Shown here: one piece after another, positions 35,548-43,894 of the stretch
Layout: every line of letters starts with the position of its first letter
Position numbering within the stretch: the stretch's first letter is position 1
DNA from: JALORV01 sp963769745
GTDB taxonomy: Bacteria; Pseudomonadota; Gammaproteobacteria; Burkholderiales; Burkholderiaceae_F
Assembly (NCBI GenBank): GCA_963769745.1
Contig: CAVYNB010000036.1
Coordinates: 78,004-142,003, forward strand
Length of the DNA: 64,000 nt
Direction of reading: 5' to 3'
The notes under the pieces: generated by a model
Told to the model about the DNA's origin: nothing
The model's database searches: none
The model's input: the letters and a program-made list of their open reading frames with translations, nothing else
Translations under genes and position numbers: made by a program

Positions 35548-36029
35548 TTTGCGTCCTTCTTCTTTCTTGTCCGGAGGGCCAGCATGGTGCCGCGGCACTG
35601 CTTCGAACCGCAGCGGCACTCGTGCTGTTTCTTCAGCGTTGGCGTGATGCGCTCGTCGATGATCAGCCCGTAGTCATAGTTGAGTTCTTCGCCGGAGCGG
35701 ATGTCGCGCAGCGCCTCGATGAACACGCGTCCGTCGTCGGTTTCCTCGGTCTCGCAGTTCGGCTCGCACGAGTGGTTGATCCAGCGCGCGGCATTGCCGC
35801 CGACGGCCGCATCGATCACGGTCTTGCCGTCGGACAGCGAGAAGAAGAACGTATGGTTCGGATCGTCCGGGTCCGACGACGGGCGGCGGTCGGCCTCCTT
35901 CCAGGTGATGCGTTCACCGCGGTACTCGATGATGCGTTCACCGGTCTTGAGCTTGCGAGCGGCGTAGACACCGCGTCCGTGGACTTTTGAATTGCGTATG
36001 ACGATGCGCGGCTTGCGCGTGGTCGACAT
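35544..36029 (-). CDS. SET-domain methyltransferase-like protein with post-SET zinc motif
   Basis: The 161-residue protein begins STTRKPRIVIRNSKVHGRGV and carries the SET core: VYAARKLKTGERIIEYRGER, the SAM/knot motif AARWINHSCEPNCETEE and EELNYDYGLIIDE. A post-SET cysteine motif, CRCGSKQCRGTML, closes it. SET enzymes methylate lysines, classically in eukaryotic histones; bacterial ones are less studied and their substrates are mostly unknown. The codon use and GC look like the neighbours, so recent transfer is not indicated. It is upstream of and coupled to DUF1993. Confidence 0.9.
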   Translation of the reverse strand: MSTTRKPRIVIRNSKVHGRGVYAARKLKTGERIIEYRGERITWKEADRRPSSDPDDPNHTFFFSLSDGKTVIDAAVGGNAARWINHSCEPNCETEETDDGRVFIEALRDIRSGEELNYDYGLIIDERITPTLKKQHECRCGSKQCRGTMLALRTRKKKDAK

Positions 36030-36127
36030 CGGGGTTCCTGCGAGAAGTACGGGGTGAATGACAGGGCGCTCGTTCGAGCGCGGGCAAGTATCTCAGATTG
36101 TCGCGACCCGGGTGCCGACCCGACGAG

Positions 36128-38224
36128 TCACTCGGAAAACAGCCGCTTGATTTCCTCGACCGGGCTCGACTTCAGCACGTCGAGCAGGTTGTTGAACTGA
36201 TCGGTCCACAGCGAAAAGCCCGGTGTTGGCTCGATGGCCTCGGCGACCGACAGGTTCTCGGCATTGAAGGCGTCCGGCGAGGCGGCGATCAGCACCCAGT
36301 CGGTCATCGACGCCGGATCGGGGGGTGTGTCGCTGACCAGCCGGACCTGCAGACCTTCCTCGCGGGCGATGTTCGCGAGCACCGGCTTGAGGTCGAGGAA
36401 TCGGTTCGAGATGTGGATGGCGAGCACGCCCGCGGGCGCGAGATGCTGCATGTAAAGACGGATTGCTTCGCGCGTGATCAGGTGCACCGGGATCGAGTCG
36501 CTCGAGAAGGCATCGATCGCCAGTACGTCGAACTTCTGCGGCTTGCCCTGCGCCAGCTCGCGCTCCAGCGACAGGCGCGCGTCGCCGAGTGCAAATTCCA
36601 GCGTAGCCGGAGAGGCGTTCAGGTAGCCGAAGTGACTCCTTGCCAGCTTGAGCACATCCGGGTCGAGTTCGTAGAAGCGAATTGCATCGCCCGCGCGACC
36701 GTAGGCCGACAGCGTGCCCACGCCAAGCCCGACCACGCCGATGCGTACCGGTCCCGCCGCCTGCTTCGCCGCGATCGCGCGTCCCACGCCGGAGGTGCGC
36801 GCGTAGTACGTGCCGGGTTCGAGCCGGTCCGCGTGAATCGTGTACTGCTCGCCGTGCAGGATCACGCCGTGCAAAAGGCGGCGCACCTGCAGGTCGCCCG
36901 TTCCCTGTTCGCGCACTCGCAGCGTGCCGTAGAAGTTGCGCTCCATGAACACCACGTCGTCGCGCATGAACGTTACGTACTCGCCGGCGTACCAGAGTGT
37001 GGCCAGCGACGCCACGATCGAGGGCCCGACCAGCCAGCGATTGCGCCACGCAACCACGATGGCCAGGCCGGCCAGCAGCACGAGTGCGAGCGGCAGTTCG
37101 AGATACGTCGGAAAGATGCGGGGCGCGAGCAGACCGACAAACATTCCGCCGAGCGCACCGCCCAGCGAGATCGTCAGGTAGAAGTGGGTCAGATAGCGCG
37201 GCGCCGGCTTGCGATGCGCCAGTTCGCCATTGCAGAAGAGCACCGACATGAACATGCCGACCGTGTACAGCGGCACGGCGAGGCCGACGTCCAGGACGCC
37301 CCGCGAGGCGGACAGGCCGGCCGCCATGCCGACGATCAGCATCAGCGTGATGAACAGCCACCAGTTCTGCTCGTACCAGCCGCGTCCGCCGCGCCCTTCG
37401 AACGCGATGACGAAGGTCAGCAGGTACAGCGACAACGGCAACACCCACAGGAACGGCACCGAGGCAATGTTCTGTGTGATGTGGCTGGTCGACGCCAGCA
37501 GCATCACTGAACCGAGCACGGAGAAGGCGAGCCACAGCAGGTAATCGACCGTCCGCGGCGCCGGGACCGCGGCTTCGGCCGCGACTGCCGGCGATGCATC
37601 GGCGACCGGACCGGCGTCGATCGACACGATGTGTGGCGACGCGGGTCGGCGCCCGACCTGCCACGCCGAGATCGCACAGGCGAGCACAAAGAGCGCATAG
37701 GCCGCGCTCCAGACCCACGACTGCGTCGTCGAGGTCGAAAATGGTTCGATCGCGAAAGGAAACGCCAGCAGGCCGAGCAGCGAACCGAAGTTCGACAACG
37801 CGAACAGGCGGTAGACCGATTTTTCCGGGAAATTCGGCGCGACCCACTTCTGCAGCAGCGGGCCGGTCGTCGACAGCAGGAAGTACGGCAGCCCGATCGT
37901 CGCCGCCAGCAGCACGATGATGCGCAGCGCGGCGTCGGCATCGGCCGCGGGCTTCAGCGCTGCGCTGGGCACGATCGGCAGGAACAGCAGGCTCGCGAGC
38001 AACAGCGCGATATGCAGCTGTGATTGCCGGCGGGTCGAAAGTCGCCGCGTGATCACATGCGCATAGGTGTAGCCCGCCAGGAGCACGACCTGGAAAAACA
38101 CCAGGCACATGATCCAGACCGCGGAGGTGCCGCCGAACCAGGGCAGGATCTGCTTGGCGATGATCGGCTGCACCAGGAACAGCAGGAACGCCGACAGCAG
38201 GATCGTGGAAGCGAAGAGCAGCAT
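36128..38224 (-). CDS. Membrane protein with C-terminal spermidine-synthase-like domain
   Basis: The 698-residue protein starts at an ATG at 38224 with MLLFASTILLSAFLLFLVQP. About twelve transmembrane helices cover residues 1-420. The cytosolic C-terminal domain has a Rossmann methyltransferase-like core: VRIGVVGLGVGTLSAYGRAG, IRFYELDPDVLKLARSHFGY and KFDVLAIDAFSSDSIPVHL. This fused architecture is common in proteobacteria and annotated as spermidine synthase-like; an aminopropyl transfer has not been shown for most of them. The start is uncertain because the frame remains open upstream into the repeat region. Confidence 0.82.
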   Translation of the reverse strand: MLLFASTILLSAFLLFLVQPIIAKQILPWFGGTSAVWIMCLVFFQVVLLAGYTYAHVITRRLSTRRQSQLHIALLLASLLFLPIVPSAALKPAADADAALRIIVLLAATIGLPYFLLSTTGPLLQKWVAPNFPEKSVYRLFALSNFGSLLGLLAFPFAIEPFSTSTTQSWVWSAAYALFVLACAISAWQVGRRPASPHIVSIDAGPVADASPAVAAEAAVPAPRTVDYLLWLAFSVLGSVMLLASTSHITQNIASVPFLWVLPLSLYLLTFVIAFEGRGGRGWYEQNWWLFITLMLIVGMAAGLSASRGVLDVGLAVPLYTVGMFMSVLFCNGELAHRKPAPRYLTHFYLTISLGGALGGMFVGLLAPRIFPTYLELPLALVLLAGLAIVVAWRNRWLVGPSIVASLATLWYAGEYVTFMRDDVVFMERNFYGTLRVREQGTGDLQVRRLLHGVILHGEQYTIHADRLEPGTYYARTSGVGRAIAAKQAAGPVRIGVVGLGVGTLSAYGRAGDAIRFYELDPDVLKLARSHFGYLNASPATLEFALGDARLSLERELAQGKPQKFDVLAIDAFSSDSIPVHLITREAIRLYMQHLAPAGVLAIHISNRFLDLKPVLANIAREEGLQVRLVSDTPPDPASMTDWVLIAASPDAFNAENLSVAEAIEPTPGFSLWTDQFNNLLDVLKSSPVEEIKRLFSE

Positions 38225-38273
38225 CAGAGTGGCCGCAGAGGCCGGACGCAAAGCGCGCGATTCTAGGCGGTTC

Positions 38274-38602
38274 GCGTCGCGCGTGTACGCACGTCGCACG
38301 TGCGCCGGACCGGGACGTGCGCTCGCGCGCAATTGCTCGGTCGGCTTCGCTCCGGAGCGGCCGCGCGCTCCGCCGACGTTCAATGGCGGCACCCACCCTG
38401 GCCATCCAGTGGCTGAGAGTTTGCGCTTCCCTCCCCTCCAGGAGGGGAGGGAACCGCAAACCATCGCCGCAGCGGAGTGCAGGGTGGGTGCCGTCGTTGA
38501 CGTCGGCGGAGCGCGCGGCCGCTCCGGAGCGCAGCCGACTGATTTGCGGTTCCGCGACGAGTGCACGTGCGACCGCGCAGCGGTCGCGTACACGCGCGAC
38601 GC
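38274..38602. repeat. Long imperfect palindrome made of two inverted copies of a ~120-bp dispersed repeat
   Basis: The left arm (38274 to about 38397) and the right arm (about 38481 to 38602) are inverted copies that share the core GTCGGCGGAGCGCGCGGCCG and the outer end GCGTACACGCGCGACGC. The centre holds a further hairpin: TTCCCTCCCCTCC (38427-38439), one base, then GGAGGGGAGGGAA, extended by GTTTGCG/CGCAAAC. A related single copy lies at 43270-43394. The element fills the gap between two minus-strand genes, and its right end is two bases from the stop codon of the upstream gene. No open reading frame in it looks coding. Confidence 0.85.
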
Positions 38603-38604
38603 CT

Positions 38605-40092
38605 TCAGTTCGGCGCATGAATATTGCTGCCCGGCAGGCAGGGATCGAGATCGGCGCCGAAGGCCACGCGATCGACGGCGCCGGCAGTGCTGTTGTTGAT
38701 GACGCCGATGAACTGCTTGACCCCACCGGTGAAGCTGGCAGCGCGCGTCGCGCGGCCGTACGGATCGCTGTACCAGAGGGTCGAGCCGCCGCCATTGGTG
38801 ATGCGGGTGGCGCCGAGCGTGACGTGCCGACGACAGCCGTTGAATACGCTGCGGGGATCATCGTAGGCAATCCGGTTGACGCGCGGCGTGAACGGCCCGT
38901 TGGGTGCGATGGTGGAGCACTCGGGGCCGCGCGCCTGGCGCACGATCTCGAAGGCCCGCAGCGGGTCGTCGATCAATGCACCGGACGCGCTGATGCCGAC
39001 GTAGCAAAGATCGATCGTGCGCGACACGCCAGTGAACTGGGCCACATCGAAGAAGCGCGACGGCGATGCCACGGAGTAGGACGGATCGACAAACACAAGC
39101 TCGCTGCCGTCGGTGCGTGACAGTGCCAGACCCGAGTACCACGTCTCGGTCAGGCCCGCGGCGAAGTCTGAGGTCTGGCCGACGCGCACCAGCACGTTGG
39201 CATACACGGTGTCGGCCGTGGGGATCACGCGGCCGCGCTCGGCGCCGCCTGCAGGCGACGCGGTCGGCTGCGGCACCCCGAACCGCAGGGTCGAGAAGTC
39301 CCCGTTCGCGAGTGCGATGGTGAATTCACCCGGATTGCCGAACGTCGCCATGGCGGCCACGATCACCTTGCCGCCGAAGCGCGCCGCATCGGCGCCGCGG
39401 CTGCAGTCGATCGCGTACACCACCTCGTGCAGGTTGCTGGCGTAGGCGTCGGCCGAATGCGTCTCCTGATGCAGCATGGACAGGGCGTCGCACGACAGGT
39501 CGAACGTCTGCACCTGCCCGTTGACCGTGCGGGTGCGGGTGATGCCGTTTTCCCACGCGATCTTGTAGCCGACGTGGTCCTCGTCGCGGTTGGCATTTGC
39601 GATGCCGTTGCTGGCGTTGTAGGCCCGCAGCTGTTCGGAGGCGTAGCCGAACGGCACGCCGCTCGCGTCGCGTTCACTGGTGTCGATCGTGCCGTTGTTG
39701 TTTGCATCGAAGGCGTAGTGGCTGCGCAGCGAGTCCCACAGCGCCGAACCGCGCGGATCACGGCCATGTTCGTGTCCGAACGAACACGACCGGCTCGTCG
39801 CCGGATCGGTGGCGGTCGGTGGATGCCAGGTCGGGTACTTCTTGCCGTCAGGGCCGATGACGAAATACGTGTCGTGAAACGCCTGGCTGCACGTGTCGTA
39901 GTCGGAGTTCGGCGTCCACTTTCCCATGGCCGCGCTGTTGGGTCGTGTGCCGTCGGGCGGGTTGTCCGGGTCGTCGTCCGACGTGCCATCGCACGAGATG
40001 ACCGCCGAGCCAGTGAGCAGGAACATTGCCGCCAGCGGAGCCGCTGCTCGCAGCATCGCCACCAGACGGTGGAAGGAGGGAATCGATTTCAC
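38605..40092 (-). CDS. Secreted lipoprotein-like protein of unknown function with an EF-hand-like loop
   Basis: A GTG at 40092 opens a 495-residue product with an N-terminal signal (LRAAAPLAAMFLLTGSAVIS) and a possible lipobox VISC followed by Asp. The mature protein is Asp/Ser/Thr-rich. DANNNGTIDTSE matches a calcium-binding EF-hand-type loop, and the segment CSFGHEHGRDPRGSALW has clustered His/Asp residues that might bind metal. Several cysteines are spread over the chain. No family is recognised. It begins 7 bp after the DUF2905 stop and may share its transcript. No SD sequence is obvious for this start. Confidence 0.7.
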   Translation of the reverse strand: MKSIPSFHRLVAMLRAAAPLAAMFLLTGSAVISCDGTSDDDPDNPPDGTRPNSAAMGKWTPNSDYDTCSQAFHDTYFVIGPDGKKYPTWHPPTATDPATSRSCSFGHEHGRDPRGSALWDSLRSHYAFDANNNGTIDTSERDASGVPFGYASEQLRAYNASNGIANANRDEDHVGYKIAWENGITRTRTVNGQVQTFDLSCDALSMLHQETHSADAYASNLHEVVYAIDCSRGADAARFGGKVIVAAMATFGNPGEFTIALANGDFSTLRFGVPQPTASPAGGAERGRVIPTADTVYANVLVRVGQTSDFAAGLTETWYSGLALSRTDGSELVFVDPSYSVASPSRFFDVAQFTGVSRTIDLCYVGISASGALIDDPLRAFEIVRQARGPECSTIAPNGPFTPRVNRIAYDDPRSVFNGCRRHVTLGATRITNGGGSTLWYSDPYGRATRAASFTGGVKQFIGVINNSTAGAVDRVAFGADLDPCLPGSNIHAPN

Positions 40093-40099
40093 GATGGGT

Positions 40100-40300
40100 T
40101 CAGCGTCGCAGCAACCAGATCACGGCCGTCACCACGGCCGACACGATCAGGGAAGTCGTCAGTGGAAAGTAGAAGGAAAAGCCCTCGCGCTCGACGTGAA
40201 AGTCTCCGGGCAACCGCCCCAGGCCGAGCTTCGCCAGCCATGGCCACAGCAGTCCCAGGGCAATGGCGATAACGCCGGCCACGATGAGGAAACGCTGCAT
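40100..40300 (-). CDS. DUF2905 small membrane protein
   Basis: The 66-residue product has two transmembrane segments (RFLIVAGVIAIALGLLWPW and LTTSLIVSAVVTAVIWLL) separated by LAKLGLGRLPGDFHVEREGF. The LGRLPGDxxxxR motif is the hallmark of DUF2905. The function is unknown. The start at 40300 (MQRFLIV) is the family start. Confidence 0.9.
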   Translation of the reverse strand: MQRFLIVAGVIAIALGLLWPWLAKLGLGRLPGDFHVEREGFSFYFPLTTSLIVSAVVTAVIWLLRR

Positions 40301-40365
40301 TCGGTCAGCATAGCCGAGCCGCCGCATCGCCCGGACTGCCGCGCTTGGATGAAGCGCGGACTACC

Positions 40366-43089
40366 CTACTTGCGGGCGGCCTTGACCGACTTGGCTGACT
40401 TGGCCGACTTGGCAGGCTTTCGCGCAGGCGCCTTGGCGGCGTGCTTGGCCACGGACTTCGTGCTCTTCCGTGCGGTGGTGCCGGGGCGCCTGGCTGCAAC
40501 CGTCGTCGACTTGCCTTCGGTCGGTGCCGCATCCCCATCGCCTGAGGCAGCGCGAACGGTCTTGCGCAGAGCCGGTGCCGCGGCAGTGTCCGTCGATGTC
40601 GACTCACCCTTTGTCCGTGCCGCTGCCTTGCCCGCCGGCTTCTTGGCGCGCGGCTCGAACTCGAACCCGACCGTGCCATCGGGCTTGCGCACCAGGAAAG
40701 CATTGAATTTGCGCCGCGTGCGGTTGGACACGAAGCCGCGCAGGATGTCGGTGCGGCCCTCGTTGAGCAGCTTTTCCATCTGCGCGCGCTCGATCGGCTG
40801 CTGCAGGATCACCTTCCCCGAACGGAAATCGCAGGTTTTCGCCGGGCCGGTCGCACGTTCGCACAGGTAGTTCATCGGCTGCTCGAATACACGACCGCCG
40901 CATTTCGGGCAGGGACCGAGGGCTTGCTGGCCGGTGAAGTCGACCGCTTCGTCGGACGCACCATCGTCGCTGCCCTGGCCGAAGTCGAACTCGAGCTTGT
41001 ACTCGGGTGTCAGTTTGAGCACGGCGGAAAATGGCCGGCCCATTTTGCTGATGAAGCCCGACATCGGCCCGATCGTGCCCTTGTCGAGCAACTCCTCGAC
41101 TTCCTCGACCTCCAGCGAGCGGCTGCCCGGGTGCTTGGGTATCGAAAAGTCGCAGCTCGTGCAGGCGAAGCGGCGGTAGTTCTCGATGACGGTCTTTCCA
41201 CACTTCGGGCACGGCTTCGTCAGCTGCGCCGGGTCTTCGATCGGTACCGTGTCGGACTCGTAGCTCTTGGCGCGCTGGACAATCTTCTGCGTCATGCCGG
41301 CGATCTCGCGCATGAACAAATCGCGCTTGAGCTTGCCTCGCTCCATCTGCGACAACTTGAATTCCCACTCGCCGGTCAGCTCCGGTGCTGTCAGTTCCGG
41401 TACGTCGAGGCCCTTGAGCAGCGTCATCAGGTCAAAGGCCTTGCGCGTAGGACGAAGGTCCCGGCCATCGCGGACCATGTAGCGCTGGTCGATCAGGTTC
41501 TCGATGATCTGCGCGCGCGTTGCGGGGGTGCCGAGTCCCTTGCCGGCCATGGCCGCACGCAGCTCGTCGTCCTCGATCAGCTTGCCGGCTCCTTCCATCG
41601 CGGTGAGCAGCGTCGCTTCCGTGTAGCGCGGCGGCGGGCGCGTGGCGAGCGGAACGGATTCGATCTCGGTCGTGCGGACGCGCTCGCCTTCGTCGACCTT
41701 GACCAGCGAGCCCTGTTCCTCGACGGCCTCGCGACCGTAGATCGCGAGCCAGCCAGGTTCGACCAGCACCTTGCCCTCGGTCTTGAAGGCATGTTCCTCG
41801 ACCCGGGTGATACGCGTCGTCACCAGGTACTCGGCCGCCGGAAAGAACACCGCCAGGAAGCGCTTGGCGACGAGGTCGTAAAGCTTCGCCTCGACCTCGG
41901 AAAGATGCCCGGGTGTCTGGGGGGTGGGGATGATCGCGAAGTGGTCCGAGATCTTCGAGTTGTCGAACACGCGCTTGTTGGGACGGATCCAGCCCGCCTT
42001 CAGCGCCTGCTTCGTGTAGGGCTTGTACGCCGACAGCGCGCCGAGTTCCTCCATCGTCTTCTTGACCACGCCGAGGTAGTCCTCGGGCAGTGCGCGGGCA
42101 TCGGTCCGCGGATACGTCAGCACCTTGTGCTTCTCGTAAAGCGCCTGCGCGATCGATAGCGTCGTCTTGGCCGAAAAGCCGAACTTGCCATTGGCCTCGC
42201 GCTGCAGTGAGGTCAGGTCGAAGAGCAGCGGCGAGAGCTGCGTGCTCGGCTTGGCCTCCTCGCTGACTGCGCCGGGCTTTCCCATACAGGCCGCAACGAT
42301 GGCGGCGGCCGTGGACTCGTCCCATAAGCGCTCGGCGCGGGCATCCGGGTCATCGGCCTTCTTGAACGCTTCGTCGAACCAGCGTCCGTCGTACTGCCCG
42401 GCCCGGGCGTCGAACTTCGCGCGCACTTCCCAGTAGTTGCGCGAGACAAAGCGCCGGATCTTGTCCTCTCGCTCGGCGACGATCGCCAGCGTCGGGGTCT
42501 GCACGCGACCTACCGTCGTCAGGTAGAAGCCGCCTTCCTTGCTGTTGAAAGCGGTCATTGCGCGCGTGCCGTTGATCCCCACCAGCCAGTCGGCCTCGGA
42601 GCGGCTGCGCGCTGCATCGGCCAAAGGCAGCATTTCGTCATCACTGCGCAGGGACTCGAACGCCTCGCGGATCGAGGCCGGCGTCATCGACTGCAGCCAG
42701 AGACGGCGCACCGGCTGGCGCGCCTTCGCAGCCTGCACGATGTAGCGGAAGATCAGTTCGCCTTCGCGTCCGGCGTCACAGGCGTTGACGAGCTCGGTGA
42801 CATCCTTGCGCTTCAGAAGCTTGAGCAGCACCTTGAGGCGCGCCTCGGCCCTGGCAATCGGTGCGAGGTCGAAGTGCGGCGGGATGACCGGCAGGTGCGT
42901 GAAGGTCCACTTGCCGCGCTTGACGTCATGTGACTCGGGCGCCTTGAGTTCGAGCAGGTGACCCACGGCTGAGGACAGCACGTAGCGGTCGCTCTCGAAG
43001 AAGTCCTGTTGCTTGGTGAAGCCTCCCAGCGCGCGCGCGATGTCGGCGGCGACGGAGGGCTTCTCGGCAATGATCAGTGCTTTGGACAT
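40366..43089 (-). CDS. topB: DNA topoisomerase III
   Basis: The 907-residue type IA topoisomerase unlinks single-stranded DNA crossings. The Toprim domain begins KALIIAEKPSVAADIARALG and includes NACDAGREGELIFRYIV. The catalytic tyrosine is in VLTYPRTDARALPEDY. C-terminal zinc-ribbon-like modules (KPCPKCGKTVIENY and GPCPKCGGRVFEQP) are followed by a highly basic Lys/Ala-rich tail, about residues 840-907, which could bind DNA. It is the last gene of the LysM-dprA-smg-topB block, as in many betaproteobacteria. Confidence 0.96.
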   Translation of the reverse strand: MSKALIIAEKPSVAADIARALGGFTKQQDFFESDRYVLSSAVGHLLELKAPESHDVKRGKWTFTHLPVIPPHFDLAPIARAEARLKVLLKLLKRKDVTELVNACDAGREGELIFRYIVQAAKARQPVRRLWLQSMTPASIREAFESLRSDDEMLPLADAARSRSEADWLVGINGTRAMTAFNSKEGGFYLTTVGRVQTPTLAIVAEREDKIRRFVSRNYWEVRAKFDARAGQYDGRWFDEAFKKADDPDARAERLWDESTAAAIVAACMGKPGAVSEEAKPSTQLSPLLFDLTSLQREANGKFGFSAKTTLSIAQALYEKHKVLTYPRTDARALPEDYLGVVKKTMEELGALSAYKPYTKQALKAGWIRPNKRVFDNSKISDHFAIIPTPQTPGHLSEVEAKLYDLVAKRFLAVFFPAAEYLVTTRITRVEEHAFKTEGKVLVEPGWLAIYGREAVEEQGSLVKVDEGERVRTTEIESVPLATRPPPRYTEATLLTAMEGAGKLIEDDELRAAMAGKGLGTPATRAQIIENLIDQRYMVRDGRDLRPTRKAFDLMTLLKGLDVPELTAPELTGEWEFKLSQMERGKLKRDLFMREIAGMTQKIVQRAKSYESDTVPIEDPAQLTKPCPKCGKTVIENYRRFACTSCDFSIPKHPGSRSLEVEEVEELLDKGTIGPMSGFISKMGRPFSAVLKLTPEYKLEFDFGQGSDDGASDEAVDFTGQQALGPCPKCGGRVFEQPMNYLCERATGPAKTCDFRSGKVILQQPIERAQMEKLLNEGRTDILRGFVSNRTRRKFNAFLVRKPDGTVGFEFEPRAKKPAGKAAARTKGESTSTDTAAAPALRKTVRAASGDGDAAPTEGKSTTVAARRPGTTARKSTKSVAKHAAKAPARKPAKSAKSAKSVKAARK

Positions 43090-43099
43090 GCAGAAAATT

Positions 43100-43121
43100 A
43101 GGCCGCCAAGTCAGGCGGCCT
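43100..43121 (-). terminator. Hairpin terminator between smg and topB
   Basis: The perfect stem AGGCCGCC/GGCGGCCT with a 6-base loop is followed on the minus strand by TAATTTTC. It lies only 11 bp upstream of the topB start, so it would stop or attenuate read-through from smg into topB. Confidence 0.65.
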
Positions 43122-43269
43122 GTCCTCATATATGAGCTGGGCTCTCTTTTTTCAGGATAACAACGAAATCGAAAATCGATGCAAGTGCCCGGCCCGGCGG
43201 GAGAAATCGGCCACTGCGCGGTGTCCAGTTATGTATGGTGGCATCACCCTCCCGCTTGGCGGGAGGGCA

Positions 43270-43394
43270 GGGAGGGTGCCCATCAGTTGATCATCGGCGG
43301 AGCGCTCGGCCGCTCCGGAGCGGAGCCGACCGTTCTGCATTCCGTCCGAGTGCACGTGCGATCCGGCGCAGCCGATCGCGTACACGAGCGGCGC
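43270..43394 (+). repeat. Third copy of the dispersed ~120-bp repeat, preceded by a GC hairpin
   Basis: This copy matches the right arm at 38481-38602 in ATCGGCGGAGCGCTCGGCCG, GAGTGCACGTGCGA and the end GCGTACACGAGCGGCGCC. The hairpin CCCTCCCGC-TTG-GCGGGAGGG (43247-43267) precedes it, parallel to the centre of the palindrome at 38.4 kb. The copy ends exactly at the stop codon of smg. Together with the terminator above it fills the 305-bp gap between topB and smg, which holds no gene. Confidence 0.8.
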
Positions 43395-43862
43395 CTAGTG
43401 CAGTTCCCGCTCCGTCCCGTCGTGCAGCAGCTCTTCCAGCAGCAGCACGTCGATGTCGGCCTGCTGGCTCCACAGCACCATCAGGACGATGACCTTGATC
43501 ATGTCGAGCGGAACTGGCGTGTCCTCGATCGCCAGCGCGCGTTCGATCACGATTTCGCGCTGTGTCGGTGTCAGCTGGCCCGCGTTCTCGAGAAAACTGA
43601 GAAAGCCGATCGACTCCGTGCCGAGCCGCTCGGTTTCTATCACTGCATAGATGCGGAACGAGCCGTCGCTTTCGGGTCCGACGGCGACCGATTGCTCGGT
43701 GACCCGTTCCAGGCCCTGCAGCCATGCCAGTGCTTCGTTGATTTCTTCGTCGTCGAAGCCGGCAGCAGTCAGCTTCCGGGACAGTGAGTCGGCGTCCGGG
43801 CACGCATGCAGCGCGCCGTAGTTTTCGTACAGATAGACGAGGACATCGAACACGTTGCTCAC
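43395..43862 (-). CDS. smg: Smg family protein (DUF494)
   Basis: The 155-residue acidic protein begins MSNVFDVLVYLYENYGALHA and contains LTAAGFDDEEINEALAWLQG and IGFLSFLENAGQLTPTQREI, typical of Smg. It is regularly found next to dprA and topB in beta- and gammaproteobacteria. Its biochemical role is unclear. The last codons sit against the dispersed repeat. Confidence 0.93.
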   Translation of the reverse strand: MSNVFDVLVYLYENYGALHACPDADSLSRKLTAAGFDDEEINEALAWLQGLERVTEQSVAVGPESDGSFRIYAVIETERLGTESIGFLSFLENAGQLTPTQREIVIERALAIEDTPVPLDMIKVIVLMVLWSQQADIDVLLLEELLHDGTERELH

Positions 43863-43894
43863 ACTCTATGCGAGCCCGGGTGGGCTGTAAAGCC

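Noticed and set aside
36093..38870. A 925-codon minus-strand frame overlapping the spermidine-synthase-like gene
   Set aside because: It is an offset frame of the same strand with Arg-rich composition; the 36128-38224 frame has the membrane helices and Rossmann motifs.
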